Part shown: in pieces, positions 1 to 6,502 of the stretch | How the letters are laid out: the number at the start of each line of letters is the position of its first letter | Numbering within the stretch: the first letter of the stretch is position 1 | DNA from: Nitrospirota bacterium | GTDB lineage: Bacteria; UBA2233 | Direction of reading: 5' to 3' | Length of the DNA: 20,738 bases | NCBI GenBank assembly: GCA_011620345.1 | Contig: WOZJ01000063.1 | Coordinates: 1-20,738 of the forward strand | Translations under genes and position numbers: made by a program | Notes under the pieces: model-generated | Database searches by the model: none | What the model saw: the letters and a program-made list of their open reading frames with translations, nothing else | Told to the model about the DNA's origin: nothing

Positions 1-41
1 TAAGCAGAGGGTCGCTGGTTCGAATCCAGCACGGCTCACCA
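1..41 (+). tRNA. tRNA 3' part, probably tRNA-Lys (truncated by window edge)
   Basis: The sequence folds as the 3' part of a tRNA. It reads: last anticodon base T, two purines, the anticodon-stem 3' half GCAGA, the variable loop GGGTC, a T arm GCTGG-TTCGAAT-CCAGC, the acceptor strand ACGGCTC, discriminator A, and an encoded CCA. The segments add up to exactly 41 nt. The anticodon must end in T. The AA after it and the pattern of the 3' half resemble bacterial tRNA-Lys (anticodon TTT or CTT), but the first two anticodon bases lie outside the window. A T-rich stretch at 43-52 could end transcription. Confidence 0.85.
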
Positions 42-74
42 TTCTCTTTTTTCATCCTCCCCTAGCACTGGATA

Positions 75-94
75 CCCCGGCCTTTAGACCGGGG
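75..94 (+). repeat. Left-end hairpin of the TnpB element
   Basis: CCCCGG (75-80) and CCGGGG (89-94) form a 6-bp stem around an 8-nt loop containing CTTTAG. Its place upstream of tnpB and the similar loop at the right end support a left-end (LE) imperfect palindrome. It could also act as a 5' UTR hairpin for tnpB. Confidence 0.55.
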
Positions 95-148
95 AGGAAA
101 GCGCCTTTTAGGTTGTGATCCGTTTAGTCCTATGGTAACATATCCTAT

Positions 149-1306
149 ATGAGTACGAAAACGGTATCCCTCAAGTTGGTTACGTCTGCGGAGCAGGCTT
201 CTGGGCTGTGCAGCATGGCCGAGGCCTACGCCAAGGCATGCGACATGATAGCAGCGTTCGCCAGGGAGCACCGCTGCTGGAACAGGGTAGCCCTTCACCA
301 CTTGGCTTACTACCCGGTCAGGGAAGCAATGCCTGCGCTGGGTTCGCAGATGGTGTGCCAGGCCGTGCACCGCGTGGCCGACACCTACAAAACACTCAAA
401 GCGAACGGTAAGATCCGCAAAGACAGGCCGGTGCCATCCGTCGCTTTCCAGCCTACGTCCGTCAGCTACGACAAAAGGACATACTCGATACAAGGCGACA
501 CGCTCTCGCTGTTCACGCCGTCCGGACGAGCCAGGATTCCGTTCGTCTGCGGCAAACATCAGCGCGACCTTATGGCTTCGGGCACCCCGAAGGAAGCTAG
601 GCTTGTCGTCAGAAAGGGCGTCTGGTACTTCAACCTTGCTCTGGACATCCCAGACGTGGCCCCAGTCCAAGGCAGCGGGGTTATTGGCGTGGACGTCGGG
701 GAAAACAACCTCGCCGCCACCAGCACTGGCAAGGTATGGGGCGGGGGGAAGCTCAGACACGACCGAGACAAACATCTTGCCCAACGCAGCAGTCTCCAAT
801 CCAACGGTAGCCGCGCAGCTAAGCGTAAACTCAAGGCTATCTCCGGGCGCGAGGAACGGCACGTAAAGCACATCAACCACGAAACCAGCAAAGCCATAGT
901 AACCGAAGCCCTGCGCGCAGGCACCAGCGAGATCCGTATGGAAGACTTGACCCACATCCGGGCCAGCATAAAGGCCGGGAAGCGTATTCGGGCCAGGCTG
1001 CACCGCTGGGCCTTCCGACAGCTGCAGGACTTCGTCTACTACAAGGCCAAGGCCGCTGGCCTTCGTGCAACCTACACCGACCCCGCCCACACAAGCCAGA
1101 CGTGCAGCGTTTGCGGGGCCATCGGAAAGCGGGAGAGGCATCTGTTCTCCTGCGCGTGCGGAACACGGCTGCACGCGGACGTGAACGCGTCCAAGAACAT
1201 TGCCGGGTTTGCCATGCCTATCGGCTTGGCGAGGGGCGTCCGTAACTCGTCCTGCATATTCGCGCATCAGGCCAGTCCTCCTGCAGCGAAAAGCCCCTCC
1301 CTTTAG
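149..1306 (+). CDS. tnpB: TnpB-family RNA-guided nuclease (transposase OrfB type)
   Basis: This 385-aa protein has the TnpB layout: an N-terminal helical/wedge region, a split RuvC nuclease and a C-terminal zinc ribbon. The RuvC residues are all present: D182 in GVDVGENN, E265 in RMEDLTHI and D344 in HADVNASKNI. The zinc ribbon lies between RuvC II and III, with C319 and C322 (CSVC) and then C335 and C337. The second pair is CxC rather than the usual CxxC. TnpB proteins studied elsewhere are RNA-guided DNA nucleases that use an RNA from the element's right end. The ATG at 149 starts the conserved N-terminus. The length is normal for the family and no frameshift is seen. The stop codon sits in the loop and stem of the right-end hairpin, so the gene is tightly nested in the element. 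Confidence 0.93.
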   Translation: MSTKTVSLKLVTSAEQASGLCSMAEAYAKACDMIAAFAREHRCWNRVALHHLAYYPVREAMPALGSQMVCQAVHRVADTYKTLKANGKIRKDRPVPSVAFQPTSVSYDKRTYSIQGDTLSLFTPSGRARIPFVCGKHQRDLMASGTPKEARLVVRKGVWYFNLALDIPDVAPVQGSGVIGVDVGENNLAATSTGKVWGGGKLRHDRDKHLAQRSSLQSNGSRAAKRKLKAISGREERHVKHINHETSKAIVTEALRAGTSEIRMEDLTHIRASIKAGKRIRARLHRWAFRQLQDFVYYKAKAAGLRATYTDPAHTSQTCSVCGAIGKRERHLFSCACGTRLHADVNASKNIAGFAMPIGLARGVRNSSCIFAHQASPPAAKSPSL

Positions 1307-1328
1307 GGATGGGCGTAGTTACTTCAAC
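1200..1328 (+). ncRNA. Predicted omega RNA (right-end RNA) overlapping tnpB 3' end
   Basis: In characterised TnpB elements the guide-carrying RNA is made from the 3' end of tnpB through the right-end hairpin, with the guide just beyond the element boundary. Here the terminal hairpin is at 1293-1314: GCCC/GGGC plus TCCC/GGGA, one C-T mismatch, loop TTTA. The probable boundary is near 1328, so the guide would begin about there. The 5' limit is a guess from known examples; no promoter or processing site can be read directly. Confidence 0.35.
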
Positions 1329-1410
1329 TCCTGTCTGCCTAGAATCTCCAAAAGCCTATCCATAGGCGTAAACCCTCGTTACGAAAGGCCGTTGATCGAG
1401 GCGGCTTAGA

Positions 1411-1443
1411 AAATACCTCGAGGGTATTTCCTAGTTCTCTAGG
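1411..1443 (+). terminator. Two adjacent small hairpins, possible terminator
   Basis: AAATACC (1411-1417) pairs with GGTATTT (1423-1429) across a 5-nt loop. CCTAG (1430-1434) pairs with CTAGG (1439-1443) across a 4-nt loop. A T-rich stretch (AATTCTTTCTTC) follows. This is the only structure found in the roughly 250-bp gap between the TnpB element and the STAS gene. It could isolate the two transcription units, but there is no long uninterrupted T run. Confidence 0.35.
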
Positions 1444-1553
1444 AATTCTTTCTTCGTTATAGAAGGCGTTTGCTTGAAAAGAGCGGGCCTATGGTTTAAG
1501 CTAAAAAAGTCAGGCTATACACACAACCATATTATGAAATAGGAGATTCCACG

Positions 1554-2402
1554 ATGTCGCAGGAGGCCGGAGTGTGCAGTCGCCCTAGGGAAGAAAGGCT
1601 GAAAGGCTGCCCTGAGGCCGGTCAAAACCAATTTTTTGCCCTCAACGAAGCGCTGGACCAAGCCGAAGTGCGTCGGATTGCCAACGGCGTGACCGACTTC
1701 CTGAAATCCGGGGGGTTTTCCAACACGTTCGAAGATCAAGCGTTTGAGGCCAAGTTCCGTAACGGGATGGAGCGCTGGCTCGAAAGCCTGCTGGATGACG
1801 ATCTTCCGGAAGAATCCTACGCCCAAGACCGGATCAGGATCGGGCGCTCCTACGTCAAGAGGGGGCTCGCCATGACCATCATCCTCAAATCCTACTCCTA
1901 TATCCGAAACGAGCTGATGCGCCTCCTTGAAGGTTCCCCCGTTTCAATGTTTACCGCCCTCAGTCAAAGGCTCGATGACGACCTAAGCTTGGTTCTCATG
2001 GCCTACGAAAAAGAACAGGTTCGTCTTGCCGAGGAGAGCCTTTCCAGCTACCGGACGATCCAGGAGCTCTCGAGCCCGATCATTGAAGTCTCAAGGCAAA
2101 CGCTGCTCGTTCCGATCGTCGGCGAGATGGACGAGCAGCGCACGGACATCCTAGAGGATAAGCTACTTCAAGAGGTCGCCTCCAAAAAGGCCAAGCAAGT
2201 GCTGATGGAGTTCAGCGGCTGCGAAATTAGGGATACCCACCTGACCAAGCGTCTTTTCGAAGTATGCAGGGCCGTAGAGCTGCTTGGGGCACGCGTCGTG
2301 TTCGTCGGCATTCGCCCCTCTTTGGCGCGTACGCTCGTTTCTATCGGGGCTGACTTCGCCGGCTTTCGTGTCGTAAGGTCGCTAGCCGACACCCGGGCTT
2401 AA
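1554..2402 (+). CDS. RsbR-like sensor: non-haem globin fold plus STAS domain
   Basis: This 282-aa protein has two parts. Residues about 30-165 resemble the protoglobin-like sensor of RsbR stressosome proteins: a helical region with conserved W, Y and IG positions. Where haem-binding relatives have a His in an IGxxHxxxGL context, this protein has IGRSYVKRGL, so haem ligation is unlikely, as in RsbR itself. Residues about 175-280 are a STAS domain (from LLVPIVGEMD through MEFSGCEIRDT to VGIRPSLARTLV). S221, in the SGC turn before the RDT motif, sits where RsbR-type STAS domains carry a kinase-targeted Ser or Thr. RsbS, RsbT and RsbX are not next to it, so the partner kinase must be elsewhere. 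The start is preceded by AGGAG with normal spacing. Involvement in stress signalling is inference from the family. Confidence 0.8.
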   Translation: MSQEAGVCSRPREERLKGCPEAGQNQFFALNEALDQAEVRRIANGVTDFLKSGGFSNTFEDQAFEAKFRNGMERWLESLLDDDLPEESYAQDRIRIGRSYVKRGLAMTIILKSYSYIRNELMRLLEGSPVSMFTALSQRLDDDLSLVLMAYEKEQVRLAEESLSSYRTIQELSSPIIEVSRQTLLVPIVGEMDEQRTDILEDKLLQEVASKKAKQVLMEFSGCEIRDTHLTKRLFEVCRAVELLGARVVFVGIRPSLARTLVSIGADFAGFRVVRSLADTRA

Positions 2403-2715
2403 GAAGGCCCAGAGTCCCAGTCCTCACGGAGCCGATGCCTTAGGAGCTTGCCAGAGGGGTTCCTGGGCAGGCTGCCAACGAACCGCACGTGGGCCGGCAC
2501 GGGGAACCAATATCGCCCGTATGCAACCACCCCCTCGAAGGGCCTCTGCCGTTTCCTTTGGCCTGCCAAAGTAGTCCGCCATGACGACCGGACTACGCAC
2601 GAGAATATCCCCAGCTTGTTCCGGCCCAAGGACGCGGCCGCACGTATCCACGATGGATACCTCCGTAGAAAAGAGCGGCTTTCCAGCCGTAAGGTTCAGC
2701 GTAAGCCAAGAGAGG
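2399..2715 (-). pseudogene. Remnant of an AMP-forming acyl-CoA synthetase (C-terminal part)
   Basis: Three reading frames on the minus strand together give recognisable ANL-superfamily motifs in the right order. First comes GKPLFSTEVSIVD, then GDILVRSPVVMADYFGRP and ETAEALRG (one frame). Next, after a shift in a G run near 2540, is WLHTGDIGSP (second frame), the motif with the ATP-ribose-binding Asp. Last, in a third frame, is VPAHVRFVGSLPRNPSGK, the C-terminal subdomain with the catalytic Lys. About 75-80 codons between TGD and VPAHV are missing compared with intact enzymes, and the large N-terminal domain is absent. The stop overlaps that of the STAS gene tail to tail. It cannot encode a working enzyme. 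It hints at past fatty-acyl or aryl activation here, consistent with the acyl-CoA genes later in the window. Confidence 0.85.
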
Positions 2716-2780
2716 TTTCTTTTCGAGACGATAAGGATCTTTGAAAGCCCGAGCCGCCTTGAGCGCCCGTGCGTTCAAGG

Positions 2781-2809
2781 TTGTACGCTCGAGGGATCTT
2801 CGCTAAACT
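2781..2809 (+). promoter_or_regulatory. Predicted sigma70-type promoter of ccdA
   Basis: TTGTAC (2781-2786) and TAAACT (2804-2809) are separated by 17 bp and lie about 56 bp before the ccdA start. The spacing is ideal and each box has a few mismatches. A strong ribosome-binding site (GGAAGGAGG) follows just before the ATG at 2866. Confidence 0.45.
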
Positions 2810-2865
2810 AAAAAAACTGCTTTCTTTGGCCTTTTCGTCTTGTATGACCTTGGAAGGAGGCCGGA

Positions 2866-3606
2866 ATGGTTTCGTTTTCACTCGTAAACCTGCTCGTTGC
2901 GTTCGGGGCCGGGGTGCTCTCGTTCCTATCGCCCTGCGTCCTGCCGCTCGTTCCAGCGCACCTTTCGTTTGTCGGCGGGTTTGCGGGTAAGGACCTCGAA
3001 CAGGCCTACGGGGCCGACCCGAAGGCATTCAGGGGGCGCATCTTTGTTCGCTCCCTTATGTTCGTTTTGGGGTTTACGCTCGTGTTCCTCCTTTTGGGGC
3101 TCGTCGTCGTCGGGCTCTTGGGGCCGATCGGCCGCTATAAGGGCTGGTTCGAGCGTGCGGCCGGCGTGCTGATTTTGATCCTTGGCACGCATCTTTTAGG
3201 GCTCATCCGGCTCCCGTTTCTTTCGCGCGACGTCCGCTACCATGGGGCCATCCAGGGCTCGGGCTCACTCGTTGCGTTCCTTACGGGCGCGGCGTTCGGG
3301 TTTGGCTGGACGCCGTGCGTAGGGCCTATTTTGGCGGGCATTCTCGCGCTCGCAACGTTCCAGCATACGTTCTGGCAAGGGTTTTCCCTTTTGATCGCCT
3401 ACAGCTTAGGGCTCGCGCTTCCGTTCTTCTTGGCCGGCGTGTTCGTCCCGCAGTTCTTTTCCTTATTTAAGGGGCTTCGCTCGAAAACGCTCGTGTTCGA
3501 GAAGGTGTCGGGCGTGCTGCTTATCGGTCTTGGCATCGTGCTCGTTCTTGGCAAGATGGGAACAATCTCGAGCTATCTGGTCGAAATCGGCCTTCCCACA
3601 ATCTAG
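2866..3606 (+). CDS. ccdA: CcdA/DsbD-type thiol-disulfide transporter for cytochrome c biogenesis
   Basis: This 246-aa inner-membrane protein has six predicted hydrophobic segments and the two hallmark Cys-Pro motifs of the CcdA family: SPCVLPLVP (C24) in the first helix and GWTPCVGP (C151) in the fourth. CcdA passes electrons from cytoplasmic thioredoxin across the membrane to periplasmic thiol carriers that keep apocytochrome c haem-binding cysteines reduced. The length matches stand-alone CcdA rather than full DsbD. The ribosome-binding site GGAAGGAGG is close to consensus. The gene is alone on its strand; no ResA-like thioredoxin or haem lyase adjoins it. A c-type cytochrome gene at the far end of the window would be one possible client, but no link can be shown. 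The stop overlaps the convergent purN stop. Confidence 0.92.
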   Translation: MVSFSLVNLLVAFGAGVLSFLSPCVLPLVPAHLSFVGGFAGKDLEQAYGADPKAFRGRIFVRSLMFVLGFTLVFLLLGLVVVGLLGPIGRYKGWFERAAGVLILILGTHLLGLIRLPFLSRDVRYHGAIQGSGSLVAFLTGAAFGFGWTPCVGPILAGILALATFQHTFWQGFSLLIAYSLGLALPFFLAGVFVPQFFSLFKGLRSKTLVFEKVSGVLLIGLGIVLVLGKMGTISSYLVEIGLPTI

Positions 3607-4265
3607 CCTGCCAGGCCAGGCCACCAAAACCCTTCGGGCGGAAGGCCCTTAAGCGCGTCCCCGCCCTTCAAGGTAACCCGCCTCCCTTCGAGCTCGAGCA
3701 GGCCTTTGGCGAACCAATCGAGCGCGAGCGGATAGATCTCATGTTCTTTTTGGAGAATCCTGCTGGAAAGCGCCTCTTCCGTGTCATCCTCGAGCACGGG
3801 GACAGCGGCCTGGATGATCGTTGGGCCGGAATCCACCCCCTCGTCCACGAAATGCACCGTACAGCCCGATACCTTAACGCCGTATGCAAGCGCCTGCGCT
3901 TGTGGCTTCAGCCCAGGAAATGCGGGCAAAAGGCTCGGATGGATGTTGAGGATCCGGTTCGGGCAGGCATTGAGAAGCGTAGGGCCCACGATTTGCATGA
4001 ACCCCGCCAAGCATACCCCATCGATCCGCCAGGCTCTAAGAAGCTCTACCATACGGTGTTCTTGTTCGGCTTTGGAGGGGAAATCCGCCCGGGCAACGAC
4101 TTCCGTGGCGACCCCTAAGTTTTTGGCCTTTTCAAGCCCCGGTGCGCTCTTGTCGTTCGAGACGACGAGCGCTACCTTGGCCTCGGCCCGCCCTTCTTTG
4201 CAGGCCTGCACGAGCGCGACCATGTTGCTTCCGCGCCCAGACAGGAACACGGCAACCCGCTTCAT
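3603..4265 (-). CDS. purN: Phosphoribosylglycinamide formyltransferase (GAR transformylase)
   Basis: This 220-aa cytosolic enzyme transfers a formyl group from 10-formyltetrahydrofolate to GAR, step 3 of purine synthesis. The phosphate-binding loop SGRGSN is at residues 9-14. The catalytic triad is present: N107 and H109 in NIHPSLLP, and D145 in DEGVDSGPTI. These sit one residue from the E. coli positions (106, 108, 144). The start codon overlaps the purM stop in an ATGA arrangement, so the two are translationally coupled. The stop shares the self-complementary CTAG (3603-3606) with the stop of convergent ccdA, leaving no room for a terminator. Confidence 0.96.
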   Translation of the reverse strand: MKRVAVFLSGRGSNMVALVQACKEGRAEAKVALVVSNDKSAPGLEKAKNLGVATEVVARADFPSKAEQEHRMVELLRAWRIDGVCLAGFMQIVGPTLLNACPNRILNIHPSLLPAFPGLKPQAQALAYGVKVSGCTVHFVDEGVDSGPTIIQAAVPVLEDDTEEALSSRILQKEHEIYPLALDWFAKGLLELEGRRVTLKGGDALKGLPPEGFWWPGLAG

Positions 4266-5317
4266 GCAAGCTTGCCCTCGTAGCGAATATGGGGCCCTTG
4301 GGGGTAGCGCTCCGCCAGCCGTCCGATCACGCTTGGCGTTTCACCGGCCTGGCCAAGCAGCGCCATCGCCTCTTCAAGCCTTGAAGGGCTTACGGCTACG
4401 ACGAACCCCACTCCCATGTTGAACGTCCCAAAGGCGTCTTCTTCTTGGATCTGGCCTTTTTCCATCAGCCAGCGAAACAACGGTGGAACGGAAAGCGAGC
4501 CCAGCTCCACCACGGCCTGTACGTTGTTGGCCAGCATCCTTGGGACGTTTTCCGTGATTCCCCCACCCGTGATATGCGCCATCCCCTTGGGAATCCCCGC
4601 CGAAACAAGCCTTTGGACTGCATCCACGTAGATCTTTGTCGGCGCAAGGAGAACCTCTGCAAGAGGCTTGTTTTCAAGCTCGGGGAGTCTATCCCTTATG
4701 CCATAGTGGTTTTGCTCGAAAAGAACCCTCCTTACGAGCGTGAAGGCGTTGCTGTGAAGCCCGCTGGATGCAAGCCCCACGAGCACATCGCCCGGCGCGG
4801 GGTTGTCCGTCGTGATGAGTGCGCGCTTGGGAACGCTACCTATCCCAAACCCCGCAAACTCGAACAGGCCATCTTGATACATTCCCGGCATCTGGGCGGT
4901 CTCTCCGCCCACAAGGTCCATCCGTGCGGCTTCCAAGCCCTGGGCCAGCCCCTTTGTCAGCTCATCTAGGGTGTTTTCCTCGAGCGAAGAGAACGCAAGG
5001 TAGTCGAGGAAAAAAAGAGGCTTGGCCCCCGTCGTGATCAGGTCGTTGACGACCATCGCGACAAGGTCGACCCCTAAGCCCTGGTAAGCGCCGGCCATCC
5101 TGGCAACGAGGATCTTTGTGCCGATGCCGTCGCTCGAGGCAACGAGGAATGCCCCCTCTTCCATCCCGAGCACCGCCGCAAACCCTCCCATTCCGTGGCG
5201 AACCTTGTCCGCATGCAATATCTTCGTGCGAAACCGGAGCTTTTCGATGAACCTCTTGGCAACGTTACGGTCAACTCCCGCGGCCCGGTAAGCGTTCATG
5301 GCTCTCCTTTGCTGCAT
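4262..5317 (-). CDS. purM: Phosphoribosylformylglycinamidine cyclo-ligase (AIR synthetase)
   Basis: This 351-aa enzyme catalyses ATP-dependent ring closure of FGAM to AIR in purine synthesis. Family motifs include the ATP-binding SSDGIGTK segment near residue 62, the GGETAQMPGMY segment, SSGLHSN, and HITGGGITEN. The length is normal. The annotated start has AGGAGG 11 nt upstream. A second ATG six codons in (5299), with its own GGAG, matches the usual N-terminus (AYRAAGVD) equally well, so the start is uncertain by six residues. It is the first gene of a coupled purM-purN pair, as in many proteobacteria. Divergent transcription from 5441 suggests that regulation is separate from that of the neighbours. 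Confidence 0.96.
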   Translation of the reverse strand: MQQRRAMNAYRAAGVDRNVAKRFIEKLRFRTKILHADKVRHGMGGFAAVLGMEEGAFLVASSDGIGTKILVARMAGAYQGLGVDLVAMVVNDLITTGAKPLFFLDYLAFSSLEENTLDELTKGLAQGLEAARMDLVGGETAQMPGMYQDGLFEFAGFGIGSVPKRALITTDNPAPGDVLVGLASSGLHSNAFTLVRRVLFEQNHYGIRDRLPELENKPLAEVLLAPTKIYVDAVQRLVSAGIPKGMAHITGGGITENVPRMLANNVQAVVELGSLSVPPLFRWLMEKGQIQEEDAFGTFNMGVGFVVAVSPSRLEEAMALLGQAGETPSVIGRLAERYPQGPHIRYEGKLA

Positions 5318-5339
5318 ACGCTGTTCATCCTCCTTTCTA

Positions 5340-5348
5340 TATATACCA
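5340..5348 (-). promoter_or_regulatory. Possible extended -10 promoter of purM
   Basis: On the minus strand TGG precedes TATATA, giving an extended -10 (TGn-TATATA). No good -35 is visible. Transcription would start close to the AGGAGG ribosome-binding site, so the leader would be very short; this lowers confidence. Confidence 0.3.
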
Positions 5349-5395
5349 TCCCTGAACCCGGATGTCCTAACGGGCTGCCTTTTGAACAGGTTTTG

Positions 5396-5404
5396 TGGTA
5401 TAAT
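5396..5404 (+). promoter_or_regulatory. Extended -10 promoter for the 5441-6318 gene pair
   Basis: TGG-TATAAT at 5396-5404 is a perfect extended -10 box. The -35 region at the right distance (TGCCTT) is poor, as expected for extended -10 promoters. The start codon at 5441 follows after a leader of about 30 nt containing GGGGAGGGTGA. Confidence 0.6.
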
Positions 5405-5440
5405 TTTTTTCTAGAAAAACACACGCTTCGGGGAGGGTGA

Positions 5441-5803
5441 ATGGTGCTAAACCCCTACGTGTTTCCCGTTCAGGTAGGCATGCCTAAGGAAATGGCGGGG
5501 CTTTTGCAAGCGCTTGGAACGACGGCCCTGAGTGGCGTTTCCCCTTTTAGCGCAATATCGCCCATAGGCGCATACACAACCCGCGTCGTCGACCGTGTAA
5601 CGCTTTCCGAGGGTATACAGCAAGGGCGGTTCCGGCGTTTCGCCAACCCGGAACTCGGGCTTGAACGTGCCTACCGAGAGGCCTGGACAGGCCTTTCTTC
5701 TACCGAACCCGGCCCCGAAGGGACGTTCGTCGCCTACGGAGCAGACCGGCTCGTACGAACCTTTGGCGGCTCTGGCAGGCCAAGAATAGACGTAGTTGTG
5801 TGA
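5441..5803 (+). CDS. Hypothetical protein, 120 aa, coupled to a MarR regulator
   Basis: I do not recognise this protein. It has no signal peptide, membrane segment, Cys cluster or clear repeats. The N-terminal half is rich in small and hydrophobic residues (GTTALSGVSPFSAISPIGAY). The C-terminal half is charged and ends in RPRIDVVV. The N-terminal part resembles low-complexity stretches seen in small flagellar or secreted-structure proteins, but no family can be named. Support for coding comes from the strong extended -10 promoter, the GGGAGG ribosome-binding site, and the overlap of its stop with the MarR start (GTGA). Confidence 0.65.
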   Translation: MVLNPYVFPVQVGMPKEMAGLLQALGTTALSGVSPFSAISPIGAYTTRVVDRVTLSEGIQQGRFRRFANPELGLERAYREAWTGLSSTEPGPEGTFVAYGADRLVRTFGGSGRPRIDVVV

Positions 5804-6318
5804 CCGAGATGAGCCCCCCCCTCAAGGCGGCTCCTTCGCCAAAAAAGGCGAGCCCGGCCTCGTTCAACCAAAGAAAGAGCGCCCGGGACGAGCTTGTGTA
5901 TTTTCGGATGGTCAGAGTCCTGCACGGGATCTACAACCGCCTTCAGCGCGTGCTCGTCCAGGCCGGCGTAACGGCCCCCCAGTTCGAAGTTATCTCGCTG
6001 CTCGTGCGGATGAACGACGCCAAGCTCAAAGAAATAGGCAAAAGGCTGCTGATCACCGGAGGAAACGTTACGGGCATCATGGACAGGCTAGAAAAAATTG
6101 GCCTTGTCCTTCGAGTGCGCGATACGGACGACAGGCGGATCATCAAGGCCAAGCTTACCCAAAAGGGGCTAGAAACCTTCTACAACGCGGATGCTCTCTA
6201 TAAAATGGAGCTCAAGGAGGTTTTTGGGGCCTTGAACAAGCAAGAAAAACGAATCTTGGCCGGCCTCCTTCGGAGGACTGAGCTTCGGGCGAGGCGCAGG
6301 GCTGCGTCCTCCCTTTGA
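5800..6318 (+). CDS. MarR-family transcriptional regulator
   Basis: This 172-aa protein has a MarR-type winged helix-turn-helix at residues about 60-135. PQFEVISLLVRMNDAKLKEI gives helices 2-3. GGNVTGIMDRLEKIGLV is the recognition helix. The wing RDTDDRR is the conserved DxRxxR-type motif. LTQKGLE is the characteristic segment after the wing. A basic, low-complexity N-terminal tail of about 30 residues precedes the domain, and the C-terminus is Arg-rich. MarR proteins bind DNA as dimers and often respond to small aromatic ligands or oxidation. The GTG start overlaps the stop of the upstream 120-aa gene; an ATG three codons later (5809) is an alternative. Its targets are unknown. Confidence 0.9.
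   Translation: MTEMSPPLKAAPSPKKASPASFNQRKSARDELVYFRMVRVLHGIYNRLQRVLVQAGVTAPQFEVISLLVRMNDAKLKEIGKRLLITGGNVTGIMDRLEKIGLVLRVRDTDDRRIIKAKLTQKGLETFYNADALYKMELKEVFGALNKQEKRILAGLLRRTELRARRRAASSL
6272..6312 (+). terminator. Inverted repeat at the end of the marR gene, possible terminator
   Basis: GGAGGAC (6272-6278) pairs with GTCCTCC (6306-6312). An inner hairpin (GAGGCGCA with TGCGTCCTC, one bulge) is also possible. A run of six T occurs at 6335-6340, too far away for a classical terminator. It lies over the last codons of marR. Confidence 0.3.
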
Positions 6319-6451
6319 TCCCCTAAAAAGTCGGTTTTTTCATCCTTCGCTCCCTTCCGTGCCAAACGATCTCAAGCTTCCGCTTGCAAAAACCTTTCTA
6401 GCGCGAAAATGCGAGGGGATTCACCCTTTTAGGCCATCCTGCGATGAGTTT

Positions 6452-6460
6452 TGCTATAAT
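6452..6460 (+). promoter_or_regulatory. Extended -10 promoter of the ftsE-like operon
   Basis: TGC-TATAAT is a perfect extended -10. No matching -35 is seen at 6432-6437. Transcription would begin near 6467, which fits translation from the ATG at 6503 better than from the GTG at 6470. Confidence 0.6.
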
Positions 6461-6502
6461 CAAGCCTAGGTGTTCGAAAATACCAAGGCGGCTTCAGGGG
6501 CG

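Larger units (their letters stand above)
70..1328 (+). mobile_element. Solitary TnpB element, IS200/IS605 superfamily, no tnpA
   Basis: A single tnpB-type gene is bracketed by two short hairpins with a CTTTAG-type loop. The left one is at 75-94 and the right one at 1293-1314, followed by TTACTTCAAC. This is the usual architecture of IS200/IS605-family ends, where subterminal hairpins are recognised by a Y1 (TnpA) transposase. No tnpA is present in either orientation, so the element would need TnpA in trans or is immobile. Its left end lies about 30 bp after the tRNA. The exact ends cannot be fixed without an empty-site comparison; the coordinates are approximate. Confidence 0.7.

Noticed and set aside
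62-1267. 401-codon open frame on the minus strand across tnpB
   Set aside because: It is the antisense shadow of tnpB in G+C-rich DNA. The plus-strand protein has full family motifs, while the antisense translation has none.
1-1328. tRNA gene as an integration site of a genomic island
   Set aside because: The adjacent element is a TnpB type that does not use tRNA attachment sites. No integrase and no repeat of the tRNA 3' end were seen downstream.
2593-2778. Minus-strand 61-codon frame before ccdA
   Set aside because: The neighbouring frame carries the acyl-CoA synthetase motifs, so this one is an out-of-frame reading of the pseudogene.
3741-4422. Open frames on the plus strand opposite purN and purM
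   Set aside because: They are shadows of two well-recognised enzymes, with no motifs of their own.
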